Origin: Adenanthera pavonina
Taxonomy: Eukaryota; Streptophyta; Magnoliopsida; Fabales; Fabaceae
Assembly: GCA_026686845.1 (NCBI GenBank)
Contig: JAIVEN010000016.1
Span: 33,142,001-33,206,000 of the forward strand
Length of the DNA stretch: 64,000 bases
Direction of reading: 5' to 3'
Shown: piece after piece, positions 25,697-36,734 of the stretch
Layout of the letters: each line of letters opens with the position of its first letter
Position numbering within the stretch: position 1 is the stretch's first letter
Notes under the pieces: model-generated
Database searches by the model: none
What the model saw: only the letters and a program-made list of their open reading frames with translations
What the model was told of the DNA's origin: nothing
Translations under genes and position numbers: made by a program

Positions 25697-25840
25697 CAAT
25701 TGGAAGAAAAAAAGGAGAAAATGATGATTTTCCCCTAAAAAAAGAAAAGAAAAACAAAAGAAAAAGAGAAGGAAAAAAAAGGAAAAAAGAGAGGTGGTGA
25801 ACGCATGAAGGTGTAGAAAAATTTATGAATTTTGGAAAAA
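25697..25840. other. Purine-rich junction tract
   Basis: Almost continuous A/G sequence (AAAGAAAAGAAAAACAAAAG and similar) between the truncated pol of B1 and the family A fragment A5. It marks a junction where both neighbours are truncated; origin not recognised. Confidence 0.6.
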
Positions 25841-26941
25841 ATTACACCTAATGACTCGAAAGTTTTAAAAATTATAAATTATCCCGAGTCAAGGGCATTT
25901 TTGTAAATATGAAAAATTATTGTCAAAATGAATCTTTCAATGAGTTAAGCCCAATGGAATATAGTATGAAATTTATTAAGATCAAAATAATATTTATTGG
26001 ATAATTAAGGTTTAATATTAATATTTTTCATAATAAAAGTCAGTTTAGACTGCAGGAAAAGGTAGTATTAATTCAAGAAAAATTAGTGGACCTTACTAAA
26101 ATATATTTTGGATTGAGATAATGATTTTGGATCAGAAGTAATGGTTGGATAACCCTACACCAATTTAATGATAATTTCAATAAAAATGTTTAATCGGTAC
26201 GGATAAATTTAATTTGTAAAAGGTATATTGGTCCATAAAAGTTATTAAAGTAATTTTTGGCCCAATTGAGGGTAGGCCACGTCTAGAACTAGACCAGGAC
26301 CTATTTGGAATTAGTTGAAAAGCTTTTGAATAAAAGTAACCATGGTTAAGTAAAAGTAACCATGATTTACCTTGCATTAGATCTCTTTCCTCTTAAGTCA
26401 GCACCAAACACGTCTGAAACAGTAGATGGACAAGAGGAGAAGAAGCAAGGAAATAGAAAGAAAAAGGAGAAGACTAAGAGCAAGTTTGGTTTTCAAACTC
26501 TCAAGATAAGCTTTTTTTATTATTATCTTGATTATGTCTAAGTTTTGTGAAGCTTCATGGAGTATTTTTCTCCATTCTTGCTCTGTAAATGGCACCTAGA
26601 GAGAGAGGTAAGAGAGAGAAACTAAGGCTTTGAAAAAACAAAACCATAAAAAAGGATGTGTAGGTCTTAAGTGACAACATTAGACCATTAGATTGCAAAT
26701 TAATCGGGTAGTTATTTTTCTACATTTTCTGAAATTTTTTGCCTATTTAGGGTTTGAAAAGGAAAGTGAATTTTATATTTTGACCCCAAAAATGGATTTC
26801 TTGGGTCCAAAAATGGTATATACAAGTGTGTTGTATAATAAAAATCCAAAGGAAATCAAAGTGAAAAGTTTAAGGTTTATTGCACACTTTGTGAATGAGG
26901 TCATGCAACCAATGGATTATGACCTTCTTTTTTGATATTAT
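25841..26941 (+). repeat. Family A LTR fragment A5
   Basis: Matches the complete copy from its position of about 38555 on: TTACACCTAATGACTCGAAAG, the TTATAAATTATCCCGAGTC block, 'GTAAATATGAAAAATTATTGTCAAAATGAA' (seen here in two parts), the purine block near 26440-26480, and 'CCCCAAAAATGGATTTCTTGG' near 26784. The 5' part is missing at the purine tract and the 3' part is interrupted at 26942 by LTR D. Confidence 0.7.
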
Positions 26942-27874
26942 TGTTGGAGATTGTGTCCTAGGCTAATTATTTTATTATGAACATTATACTTCATTATGAA
27001 AAAGAAGGTGTTTTTCCTTTTATTACATTATTATATTGTTTGCATGTTTATCTTTATAAAATATCCTTGGATAAATCATTTTATTCTAAATGTCCCTAGT
27101 CAAATCATCTTTGTGAGAATAATGATGAATTAAGGCTAATATGATTTTGATTGATAATTATGTATTAAGATACAAATCATAATCATAAGCTCATGTTAGG
27201 AGATAGGCGCTGGATTGACCCATCATGAGATAGTTGCATGGATCAAGTTATAAACATATCTCATATATAACTATGTCACTAAGCCCTCAGATCTGAGATC
27301 ACCATGGCTTCCTACATGGAGAACACTATACTTTGGTATAGTCAAAAGTCACCTTTAGTCGGGAGATTATAAAGGCTCTGGTCAGACATAGTGGAACTTG
27401 TGTAGAGGAAGATGAATGGTTAAGATGGAATTTGTCCCTCTAATTAATGGAGAGATATATCTGGGCCCCTCGATGAGTGAGACTGAGAAATGTATGGCCG
27501 TGCTCGAATGGAAGAGTTTCCATTTGTTCTGTTAGTCTCCTCCGAGAATGAGAAAGTGATAGTCTAGTAAAATGAGGATAACATTTCAATGCCTCATACT
27601 TGACCTATATATCATGAGACAAAAGGGATATGATCAGGTTATATGATAGGTTGCATCAGATCACCGATCTCATATGATTTGGGTTGCCACAATGTTTTGC
27701 TAGAGGCCACTTGTGACTTGTGGGTCCAATAGTGTTATTAGTCCACTGTCAACATCATATGGGCCTACAAGGTCGCACACAAGAACAGACCAACTTGAGC
27801 TAGAATGTTCAGATTCATTAAATCTAGAATGTGTCTAGATTCAATGAATTTAACATTCAATTTAAGGTGATTGA

Positions 27875-27988
27875 ATTATATATATATTTGATATATATTA
27901 TAAAATTTGAAGTATATATATATGTTTGATATATATTATAAAATTTGAAGTATATATATATGTTTGATATATATTTGATATATATTAT
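27875..27988 (+). repeat. 38-bp AT-rich tandem repeat in LTR D
   Basis: Three units of about 38 bp: TATATATATATGTTTGATAT then ATATTATAAAATTTGAAG, at 27875-27912, 27913-27950 and 27951 onward, the last one diverging after the first half. Confidence 0.8.
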
Positions 27989-28335
27989 ATTATTTCTAAA
28001 TATATGTATATTTTATTCAAATTGATTTAAATAAATTAGTTTTAGATTTAATTTTATGTGACAGATTTAAATTTAAACTAATGTCATAATCTAAATTTGA
28101 TTCTAGATTTATATTAGATAGTTGGCTTATATATTATTCTATTAGATAGATTTAAATCTAAACTAATCTATTTAATTAAGATTTGATTTAATTTAAATAA
28201 TTGATTTAAATTAATCAAATAATAAATCTTATCTATATAATTATATAGTTTAGGGTTATTAAAATATAGAATCAAGAAAGAGTCTCCACTCACCCTAGAG
28301 ATTGAGCAGCCAAACACTCATACAGACAAACAAAG

Positions 28336-28430
28336 GGATTGTACGGACGAACATCAAACTGTATGGATGAACAACGAACTATACGGATGAACAATAGGAC
28401 TGTATGGACAAACAGCGGAACTGCATGAAC
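28336..28430 (+). repeat. About 21-bp tandem array in LTR D
   Basis: Five imperfect units of 20-22 bp with core CTGTATGGATGAACAAC: GATTGTACGGACGAACATC, CTGTATGGATGAACAACG, CTATACGGATGAACAATAG, CTGTATGGACAAACAGC and a partial ACTGCATGAAC. Confidence 0.75.
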
Positions 28431-28640
28431 ATATGGATCTTCGTAAACATAGGTGTGGATACCAGTAGAGGGAGCTTATTAGACGCATCAGTTCTTAGGG
28501 TCCGATGGTAGAAAAAGAATGCTAAAGGGATACACTAGAGGTAAAATTCATTTCTACATCTTAATCTAAATAATATTGACAGATCTAAGGAAGGGAATTC
28601 GGTGGAGTTTTCACTACGTGTATAGCAAAATTCCCAATAG

Positions 28641-28655
28641 TGGCATTAAAGCCAC
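28641..28655 (+). other. Primer-binding site of element D (tRNA-Met type)
   Basis: TGGCATTAAAGCCA, two bases after the LTR end, matches the initiator tRNA-Met complement TGGTATCAGAGCCA at 11 of 14 positions. It defines the LTR above as a 5' LTR. Confidence 0.6.
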
Positions 28656-29749
28656 GCCAATGGTTGTTTAAATTGAGTTCTTGAGTGAATATCATAGCAT
28701 ATATGTGATATGTGTGTGAATTATATTCTATCTAATTCATCTGAGTCTAATATCTATATGCATGCGAGCTATAGATTTTAGAATCGATTATGAATCTATT
28801 TCTATTTTCATATGTTACATGGTTAGATTAAAATCTGTCTTTGTTTTGAACATGACGTGATTCAAATTTCTTTCGTATATGATATGTTTTTCAAATCCAT
28901 TTTGTATGTGATACGTTTTCAAATTTGTTTTGTATATAATGCGAAACATGTTTGGCGGAGGCAATTAGAATCAATATTAGTGGGACCACCGTGGCTATCT
29001 AATGCTAGCACAACATAATCTAATTTAACACTAAAATCACAAAGTTTACAGCTTTTCATATTAGCTGAGATGTTTGTGATATAGATGATGTGATTTGTTT
29101 AAATTGGATGGGTATGGTGCATGATATGACCCTAGAACAAAATTGTATTTTTTTAAATACGGCCTGCATGTCATGCCTCTCTCTATATTCTAGATGTACA
29201 TTCTCTTCTCACCTCACTCCCCTTGGATGTTCAATCGAGGTTTCTTCATGTATATAAGTATTATAGTAGAAGACTCCTTTCATTGAATCTCACCCCTTTC
29301 CAAATGTCTATCATTATAGATCTAAGTTATGACAATGCTTCCCAAGAGGCAAAAGTGTTAGGTTTAGTATAGTATAATTTTTTATGGTGACAAATATAGA
29401 GTAATAAGGAATAAATACATCATATGTATCTAACATATATAATGTTCCTTAAAGAAGTAGAATATGCATTAGCATGTGTTTAATTATGTTTATTATATAT
29501 ATATATATCATGCTATGTACTAATATATCAACTGTGCTCTTATATTGTATAATACAAGATGGATATATAAATTAGACTAATTACTTGGATTGTAAGTGTA
29601 AAACATTAAATGTAGGATTACCCAAGAAGGAAGAGTAAGCATTGGAATAAAGAAAAGAAAATCAACATCATGACTCACTCAAAAAAGAAGTAGGAAAAGG
29701 ATGCTCCAAGGTGTGAAGAATTCAAGTGTCAAAGAATTGAGATTTGGAA
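28656..29749. other. Noncoding remnant after element D
   Basis: Should contain the gag region of D if the element were whole, but I find no gag-like or other coding similarity on either strand. Contains repeated 'tatgtgatacgttttcaaat'-like segments near 28880-28930. The 5' boundary of the next element (B4) is not resolved. Confidence 0.45.
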
Positions 29750-31572
29750 GGTTGGTTGCATCAAGATAGCCTTTGGACTTTGATAGGTATATACTTCATA
29801 GACTAAGAGTTTTCATCTGAAACTCAATGATTTACAATTGTATTTGATTGGCTCAAGAAGTTTTAGCTATCAAAGTAATACATCATTGCTTTTAAACATA
29901 GTGAAATCTGGTTTTCAATAATCTAGAGTTTGACCTTTGATTAGTTTTTTTAAGACTTCTCTCAAAATACATATGGATTTCATGTAAAAACTTATTTCAT
30001 ATGAAACTAGACTTAATAAGATTTTCAAAGAAGATTACTTCACTCAAAATAAAGGTTATATGAAAAAGTTATGGTCATTTAAAGTTGAGTAGTGAAATAT
30101 GAATTTTTAGTTTTGACCTCTTATCATTATTTTGATCATATCTCATAGAGTACATTTGTTTTTGAAGTAAAGCTTATTGCATTTAAAAGTAGACAATGTG
30201 AGCTTTCCAACCATAGGTCATTTGTTTAATTTGGAGTTAAAATGAGAGAGTTATAGCTTTTGGACAATTGTCTACAGTGCAAAGTTTGAAGTTACAGAGG
30301 TTCCACATCTGATAGACGAATTTTAAACATCCAAAATTTGAATTTTGAATCTCCAGAATGTGAAAATGCTTCTAGAACATCCAACAGAGGAATTTTAGTT
30401 GATTGAAATTTGAATTTCAAGTCAAGTATAATTTGTGACAAATGGTAAATTCATCTGAAGTCATGTCAAAGTTCGTCTAATATTAAAATGTAAAACAAGT
30501 TCAAAGTCAGTCCCATTGAAAGACAAATTTTGGGGCCTCCAAAATTCAAATTTTGAAGAGAACCTTTGTGCCATGTTGAGCTTGCCATTGATAGACAAAT
30601 TTTTGGCCTCCAAAATTCAAATTTTGTAGAGAACCTTTGTACCATGTTGAGCTTGCCACTGATAGACGAATTTTACCCTCCAAAATTTGAATTTCAAATG
30701 CACTGCAGAAACATGAGATAACTGTTCACACTCTACAGATGAACTTTGAACATGAAAATTTGTATGTTTTAACATGAAAAATATTTGCCAAAACCAAAAT
30801 TCAAATTTCACTTTTAAATAGAAGAATTTTGGAAGTTCAACATTAAAGTCTTTAACTTATGGTCTTTGTGAAATTTGTCTGTTAACACCCCAAAATTCAA
30901 ATTTCAGAGTGTCAGACGCATTAAATGCGGTTGTTGAATGGCTAATTTTGCAGAGTAACCATTGGTTAATGTCTCTGATGAATAGATCTTATGTCTAACA
31001 TCTAGTGACACCACAAATCTATAAATAGAACATCATTTGAACTTATGGGTAAAAATATGAAGAGAGTTTATGAAAAAATGCTATTCATATACATAAAATC
31101 TTTCTGTATCAGCATCCTCTAAAAAAACCCACATCAATAGAGTGAGCTTTCAATATATCATTTACTTTAAGAGAGAGTTTTCATTCTATATTTATTCTTT
31201 TCTACACAAACTTCTGGGTAGAATTTCAGTGTAGGGAAACATTAAGGGTGTAAGGAGAGTGACTCTACAAATGCCTACTAAAACTTGTGGGATGTACTGA
31301 TACTTCACAGGTGCCTAGATCAAACCTATGGGATATAGTGGAAAATCCCAAGTGGTGGCTTGGGGACTGGACGTAGACCAAGTGGTTGGGCTGAACCAGT
31401 ATAAATTGCTGTCTATTGCTCTTTATCTTCTCTATTCAATTGTCGCACTTAACTCTTTCTGTTTATCTCTATTTTGCTATACTTCTAGTGAATTTGGGTT
31501 GTGATACAAAAAGGGTGAAAATCTTGCATCACCCAATTCACCCTCCCTCTTGAGTCACCTGCCAACCTAACA
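29750..31572 (+). repeat. 5' LTR of forward SIRE-like fragment B4 (start uncertain)
   Basis: Ends ...CCCAATTCACCCTCCCTC.....CCAACCTAACA, the sense form of the 19495 and 56519 LTR ends, and is followed by a primer site and a gag start. 30290-30930 contains many decayed palindrome and CGTCTG motifs (CCAAAATTTGAATTTTG, CCAAAATTCAAATTTTG, GACGAATTTTA). The U3 part (29750-30250) differs from B1 and B2, so this may be a related subfamily; its true start was not found. Confidence 0.7.
31019..31027 (+). promoter_or_regulatory. TATA-like box of the B4 LTR
   Basis: CTATAAATA in the context CACAAATCTATAAATAGAAC, equivalent to the boxes at 20115-20123 and 57061-57069 on the minus strand. About 550 bp before the LTR end. 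Confidence 0.6.
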
Positions 31573-31573
31573 A

Positions 31574-31586
31574 TTGGTATCAAAGC
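31574..31586 (+). other. Primer-binding site of B4 (tRNA-Met type)
   Basis: TTGGTATCAAAGC starts two bases after the LTR end CTAACA. It matches the tRNA-Met complement TGGTATCAGAGC with one mismatch and is followed by TTGG, as is common in SIRE-type elements. Confidence 0.85.
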
Positions 31587-31625
31587 TTGGACTCCCAGAA
31601 AATGATCTAATCATTCGGGAGCAAG

Positions 31626-31705
31626 ATGGCTAGTTTGGGAGAAAACATACAACCATAGGGGAACAATGTCAATAGATCTCCAGGCTTCAATGGTGAACAC
31701 TATAG
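31626..31705 (+). pseudogene. Start of copia gag, B4, truncated after about 26 codons
   Basis: ATG at 31626, 40 bases after the primer site, opens MASLGENIQP, a TAG stop, then NRSPGFNGEHY, the typical opening of copia gag (an FNGENY-like motif before the UBN2 region). The frame stops being gag at about 31705, where minus-strand CACTA transposase sequence begins. The reverse fragment B3 carries the equivalent GFSGEHYGY and continues through the rest of gag. Confidence 0.75.
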
Positions 31706-32010
31706 GGTTGGACCTGCCATAAGCGATGCTTCACCATGGCTAGTCTATTGATAATAGTTTGGCTTAAATCCATACTTATAAAGATGTAATTTCACTGTGT
31801 TGCGATCGAAGTGTTTCTTGCATTTACACTTGGCACAAGGACATCTAATCTCCCAATCATGTAAGAAAGGAGGCAATTAGCAAGTATGATTAAGAAACTC
31901 TTCAACCCCTTCAAGAAACTCTGCCTTCAAGCATCCACAACTCGAATCTATTCTATCATACATCCATCTTTGATTTTCTAGAGCATCCCTCCTCTCCTCC
32001 AATACACCTA
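31706..32010 (-). pseudogene. CACTA transposase-associated domain fragment
   Basis: Minus-strand reading from about 32000: RDALENQRWMYDRI, then EFLEGVEEFLNHTC, stop, FLHDWEIRCPCAKCKCKK, NTVKLHLYKYGFKPNYYQ, stop, TSHGEASL. The order WMYDR, EF..GV..F, RCPC..C.C, HLY..GF.P.Y, W.HGE is that of the plant transposase-associated domain at the N-terminus of En/Spm-type CACTA transposases (Transpos_assoc family); the Cys/His residues suggest metal binding. M of MYDR is at 31963. The W of the WTSHGE motif is a TAG stop. The rest of the transposase, expected at lower coordinates, is absent because the copia B4 fragment starts there. Confidence 0.85.
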
Positions 32011-32949
32011 TGATGTTGGAGTTCCAACTAACCAGTTTAGGCACTTAAAAGTTACCTTAGAGGGTTCAGTTAACTTCAACTACAATTAACTTTACAATTC
32101 TTTTTTCTAATTTTTTTTCTAATTTTGCACATATTTGAGTTGAAATGAAAATAAGTAATAAAGTGAAATTAAAAGAGCAAATCACATATTATAGTTGCAT
32201 CCACTCAATTCAAGCACTAGAATTAATAACACTAGATTAAACCATTAAGGTCTAAATACAAAAGGCTAAAAAGGGCAAAAGTAAGCAACAATATATGTAA
32301 TTTAGATTTTAGATCAAATACAATAAATAAACTTAGGAGAATTAACATCCAAGAATCGACCCTAATAATAGTTATAATAGAACATGCTACTAGTTAGATA
32401 AAAATAAACGTATAATAGAAAATATTAACTCGTTACCTGAAAGTGTCTCAATTCAAAACTACTAGCACACTAATCTGGCACTTTCACAAGAATAATCTAG
32501 CAACTCACTAAAAGATCACAAAATCAAGCATCAATTAAATTTGCATAACATTTTGACAAAATAATAAACCTATAACTTCTCTATGATATATATATATTGA
32601 AGATTTTTAGCCATATATTTAATTTAGATAGTTAGTAATTAACAAAATATATAATCCAATTAAATTGTGGTCCCAATCCTTTCACTGCGGGTAAAAGCAA
32701 TGGTGAGAATGCATTACCTTTTCTTTCTCACTAGCTTCAATGGCTTGGGTCTCAAAAACTTTTAAAGCCTCTACTTTTTTTAGTCTAGCAAATTATAAAT
32801 TAACGAAAAAGTATAGTATCCTAGTCCAGTAAGTCACTTCTAATGTCAAAAGTTTGTATCTTACACATACCTAGTAGATTAATCATATCTTATATCCTAG
32901 ATGCTAAAACACCCATGTGACACATAAAGTGCCATAGTTTTTCTACAAA
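32011..32949. other. Noncoding stretch, possibly CACTA 5' region
   Basis: A/T-rich, no coding similarity found. Its position upstream (in minus sense) of the CACTA transposase fragment makes an untranslated or intron region of that transposon possible, but no CACTA terminus or subterminal repeat is visible. Confidence 0.4.
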
Positions 32950-34366
32950 GTCAGTCAGAATGAATCTAGGCCAAGTGAAGTGTGAACCACTTGCTTTGCA
33001 AATAAAGAAGGAGAAATTGGCTTCATGTTTTCCAAGTTTGCATCTTACACATACCTAGCAATGCATACAGCATGTCTTTACCTTTTGTAAAATTAGCTAG
33101 ACTTTTGAGAAGATATTCATTGTTTTTCTTAAGCTCTATGCATGATGCACAACAAATAGATTCAACTATATGCTAAGATACAATGTCAGACATTTTACAT
33201 TATGATTCTAGCTTGCTAACGTTCTTCTTAGCTAGTTTCAATTCTTTTGTAGTTTTGATGAATTCATAATGCAGATCATGAAATGCATCAAGTAATTTAG
33301 AATAAGAAGGGTCAGAATCATTTGCCTCATCTTCATGCTCACTATCAAATGGATTCTGAGCTCCTTCTGCAACACATGCCATCAAGCATATGTTGGTAAT
33401 CTCTTCCTCCTCTTCATCCTCTTCATCAGAGCTATTGCCCCAGATTAAGGAAATGTATGCTTTTTTCTTTTTGCCTTTATCAGCAGCTCTTTTTTCATTT
33501 TCTTGCCTTTTCAGGAACTGTGAGCATTCTCATTTGATGTGCCCTTGCTTCTTACATTCAAAGCTAGTTATGGATTCTTTTTTTCCCTTTTACTGCTTAT
33601 TCCTACTCCTTTCTCGAAGAACTTCTTGCTTCTCTTTTTGCTATAGAATTTTCCAATTTTTTTGACCAGCATTGCAAGAGTTTCTTCATCCAGCTCTTCC
33701 TTATCATCAGAATTTTCTTTCTTTTCTTCTGTAGCTCTTAGTGCCAGACTTTTCTTCTTCTTTTCTTGGCTCATATCTTTGAGAGCTTTCATCTTGCCCT
33801 TATAGACTTCAAGGTTGTCGAAGAGAGCTATGACAGAAGCCATTGATTCTCCTCTGGCTTCTTCTATGGCTATCACTTTCAGTTGTCATTCGATGGTAGG
33901 GCTCTAAGGATTTTCCTAAATTTTTCTGGTGGAGTATATTCCTTCCTAAGACTGAAGCTTCATACTCTTATGCAAATCCTTGATACTCTCTCCTTCCTTC
34001 ATCCTGAAGCTTTCATACTTGTCAATGCAAGAGTTTAACTTATTCTCTCTTACTCCAGTGGTTTCTTCATGTGTAATTTCTAGGTGCCCCACATTCCTTT
34101 GGTTGTGGAACAATGGGAGACTCTGTAGAATTTGTCTTGGTTGAAAGCACTGACCAGACAATGTTTTCCTTGAAGTTAAGTAAAACCCTTCTCTTATCTT
34201 CATCATTGCACTCCTCCATAGGCTTCTCTTTATAAGTGCCATCATCTTTTAGCTTCATTGGCACAAAGTCACCTTTCTGAATAACTGACCAGATCTCCAG
34301 GTCTATAGACTGAAGATATATCTGCATTCTCATCTTCTAATATCCATAGTGCTCTCCACTGAAGCC
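32950..34366 (-). pseudogene. Copia gag of reverse SIRE-like fragment B3
   Basis: Capsid and nucleic-acid-binding protein of a copia element, read from 34366 down. Seen: GFSGEHYGY, stop, KMRMQIYLQSIDLEIW and NFKENIVWSVLS (UBN2-type gag core), SFRMKEGESI, RGESMASVIALFDNLEVYKG, an acidic KEELDEETLAML stretch, then a zinc-knuckle relic FECKKQGHIK-stop-ECS near 33545 (first Cys replaced by Ser), and after it NPFDSEHEDEANDSD, ELKLAKKNVSKLES and LKKNNEYLLKSLANF, the coiled-coil part typical of Sirevirus gag. A second knuckle-like ICKASGSHFTW lies near 33000. Several stops and frameshifts. No pol follows. It joins directly to the middle of an LTR at 34366/34367. Confidence 0.85.
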
Positions 34367-35330
34367 TATAGATTTTTGGCTTAACCACTTATTAGACATA
34401 AAATCTAGCTATTAGAAACTTTAACCAATGGTTGCTTTGCAGAAATAGCCGTTCACCAACCACATTTAATGTGTTTGACATGCCAAAATTTGAATTTTGG
34501 AGTACAATAGATGAATTTTACAGAGACGGAGGGTTAAGGATTTTTAACGTTGAACTTCACCATTCATCTGTTCAAGAGTTAAATTTAAATTTTGAGTTTG
34601 TTAAAGATATCATATGTTAGAACATATGAATTTATATCAGAAGTGCATCTGTTTAGTTTGAATAGTTGTTTCATGTTTTCACAGTATACTTGAAATTCAA
34701 ATTTCATAAGTTGAAATTCGTCTGTTAGTGATTTATTTAACATGACACAAGAGTTCTCCTCTGTGAAATTTGAATGTTAAACTAGAAAATTCATTTGTCA
34801 GAGGCATGCTCTAACAAGACTTGCAAGTTCTTATTTTGAAGTCTAAAATTCATCTATCAAAGAGGATGACTTTGAACTCTCTTTAAACTTCACTAACATT
34901 CAAATTTTGACTAAACTTTGTACGAATTTTACACATATTCACTAATAATGCTTTGCCCGAAATTTGAATTTCATCATTAAAATTTGTCTCTCAGAGATGA
35001 AACCTCGTATATTCCAATTTCTTCAAGCAAAGTTCGAATTTTGCAAAAAAGACACATTAGTCAAAAGTAAAATTTGTCTGTTAGTTAGTATTTTTCAAAA
35101 CTAATATAGGCTAACATAGGATAACTTTCAAATAACATATTCAAACATTGTGGTAACTTAAAAGAAGTGAAGATCAAAGCTTTTTATCAAGATTACAAGA
35201 GGAGAAATCCTAAGAACTAAATCTTCTCATGTTCTTCTTTGGATTTCTTCACTTGATCCTTTTACATTTCTTTGATATTCTCCTTTTCAAGCTCTAGTTT
35301 TTAGGAATCATCAAAACTTTTGATTGAATA
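34367..35330 (-). repeat. Partial 5' LTR of B3 (U3 side only)
   Basis: Matches the B2 LTR from the TATA region (57066) to the outer end: ACTTTAACCAATGGTTGC, CGTTCACCAACCACATTTAATG, repeated CpG-depleted palindromes (CCAAAATTTGAATTTTGG) and ...CTAGTTTTTAGGAATCATCAA. The outer end TTGATTGAATA is a decayed TTGTTTCAACA. The U5 half, primer site and gag start are deleted; the break falls inside the TATA box. Confidence 0.75.
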
Positions 35331-35787
35331 TGAGTGAATGAGATGTATTTTTATAAAAGAAAAATACATATAAAAGGAAAATGTCCCTTTTGACCTTGGC
35401 AAAAAAAAAAGAAAAGAGAAACTCCATCGCTGCCATTCTTCGTGATGGTGAAGTAGAGTTCATCATCGGTGATGTTGCCAATAACATTAAACAACATATC
35501 AAAACCTATGGATCAAAACAACAGATAATCATCAAACACGGAGGAGATCTGCGATAAGAATATGGAGGTGGATCTACAGATAGAATCTGAGGAAGATCTG
35601 CAATTCGAATGTGGTGGACATCTATGATGTGGACAAGGAGGAAGATCTTCAATTTCAAAACAGGGCATGGGAGTAACATGGAGGTGGAGGACGATTTTTG
35701 GTGGACTAAGAGTTCATATTTGGTTGGTTCTTGAGGGTTTTCGATCATACTCCAATTTTCAGACATTGATGGCGGCAACAACAAGTG
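35331..35787. other. Noncoding host sequence of the LINE insertion, left side
   Basis: Contains ATTTTTATAAAAG and A-runs, then a GGAGGTGGATCT/GAAGATCT-rich segment (35540-35720). Similar composition resumes at 36744 after the LINE, so the two sides probably were one unit. No gene recognised. Confidence 0.45.
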
Positions 35788-36734
35788 TAAAAATTCCTGG
35801 AGGTAAGACAAAGGACTTTCCTATAAGGATAGGTTTACATTAAGGATCTTCCATGAGTTCATACTTGTTTAATTTGATTTTGGATGTTCTAACAGATCAT
35901 ATACAGGAAAAAATTTCTAAGTGTATACTTTTTGCGGGTGATATAATCTTAATTAAGAATTCAAGAGAAGAGATTGACTCTAAACTTGAGTTATAGAGAT
36001 ATGCTTTGGAATTAAAAGGTTTCCACTTGAATAGAAGTAATATGTAATATATGCATTACAAATTTTACAAGAGACCTGTTAAAAATGATTTAGAGGTAAA
36101 AATTAGATAGTAAACCATTTAGAAGTGTCAAAGTTCAAGTATTTGGGGTCAATTTTACAAAATTACGTTGAAATTGATAGAGATATTATGCATAGAATAC
36201 AAGCTGAGTGGTTAAAATAGAGAAAAATTTTAGGAGTTATTTGTGGCCATAAGGTACCTACTAAACTTGGGAAATTTTATCAGACTGCTTTAAGATCAAT
36301 AATGTTACATGGTAGTGAATGTTGGGCTCTAAAAGGGTAACAATAGTATAAAATGTGAGTAGCAGAGATGAGAATGTTGAAATTGATGTGTTGTCATACA
36401 AGAATCAATAAGATATAAAATGATTGTATATGAGGAAAAATCGGAATAGCAACTATCAAGGAGAAATGGTGGAAAATTGTTTAAAGTGGTTAGGGCATGT
36501 ACAAAGAAGAGGACAAGAGGAGCCAGTAAAGAGAGTTGATCAAACGACTTAGAGCCTTATTAAAGGCATAGAGGAAGACCAGAAAGGACATAAAGAGAAG
36601 TTATAAGACGTAACCTCTTGATAAATGATTTATTTGAAGAAATAGTGTTTGATAGAGTCCATTGGTGTCGTATGATCCATGTAACTGACCCCACTTAGTG
36701 GGATAAGGCTAATGTTATTGTTGTTGAAGATGAT
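35788..36734 (+). mobile_element. 5'-truncated RTE-type LINE (RT C-terminus and 3' tail), pseudogene
   Basis: Reads KDFPIRIGLH-stop-GSS..SYLFNLILDVLTDHIQ, then a CILFAGDIILI stretch (the FADD catalytic box with one Asp lost to Gly), KYLGSILQN, DIMHRIQAEW, HKVPTKLGKFYQTALRS, MLHGSECWALKG and RMLKLM. This order is typical of the C-terminal RT region of plant RTE-clade LINEs. It ends CCACTTAGTGGGATAAGGC with a TTATTGTTGTTG tail, as RTE elements do. Flanked by CAACAAGTG at 35779-35787 and 36735-36743, a 9-bp target duplication. Many stops; 5' truncation is usual for LINEs. Confidence 0.85.

Larger units (their letters stand above)
26942..28639 (+). repeat. LTR of a second copia-type element (D)
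   Basis: Runs from TGTTGGAGATTGTGTCC to ...ATTCCCAATA, giving near-perfect terminal inverted bases TGTTGG/CCAATA, and is followed at once by a tRNA-Met-like primer site, so it is a 5' LTR of 1698 bp. It interrupts family A fragment A5. No coding internal region or second LTR of this element is recognisable downstream. Holds two tandem arrays listed separately. Confidence 0.7.
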
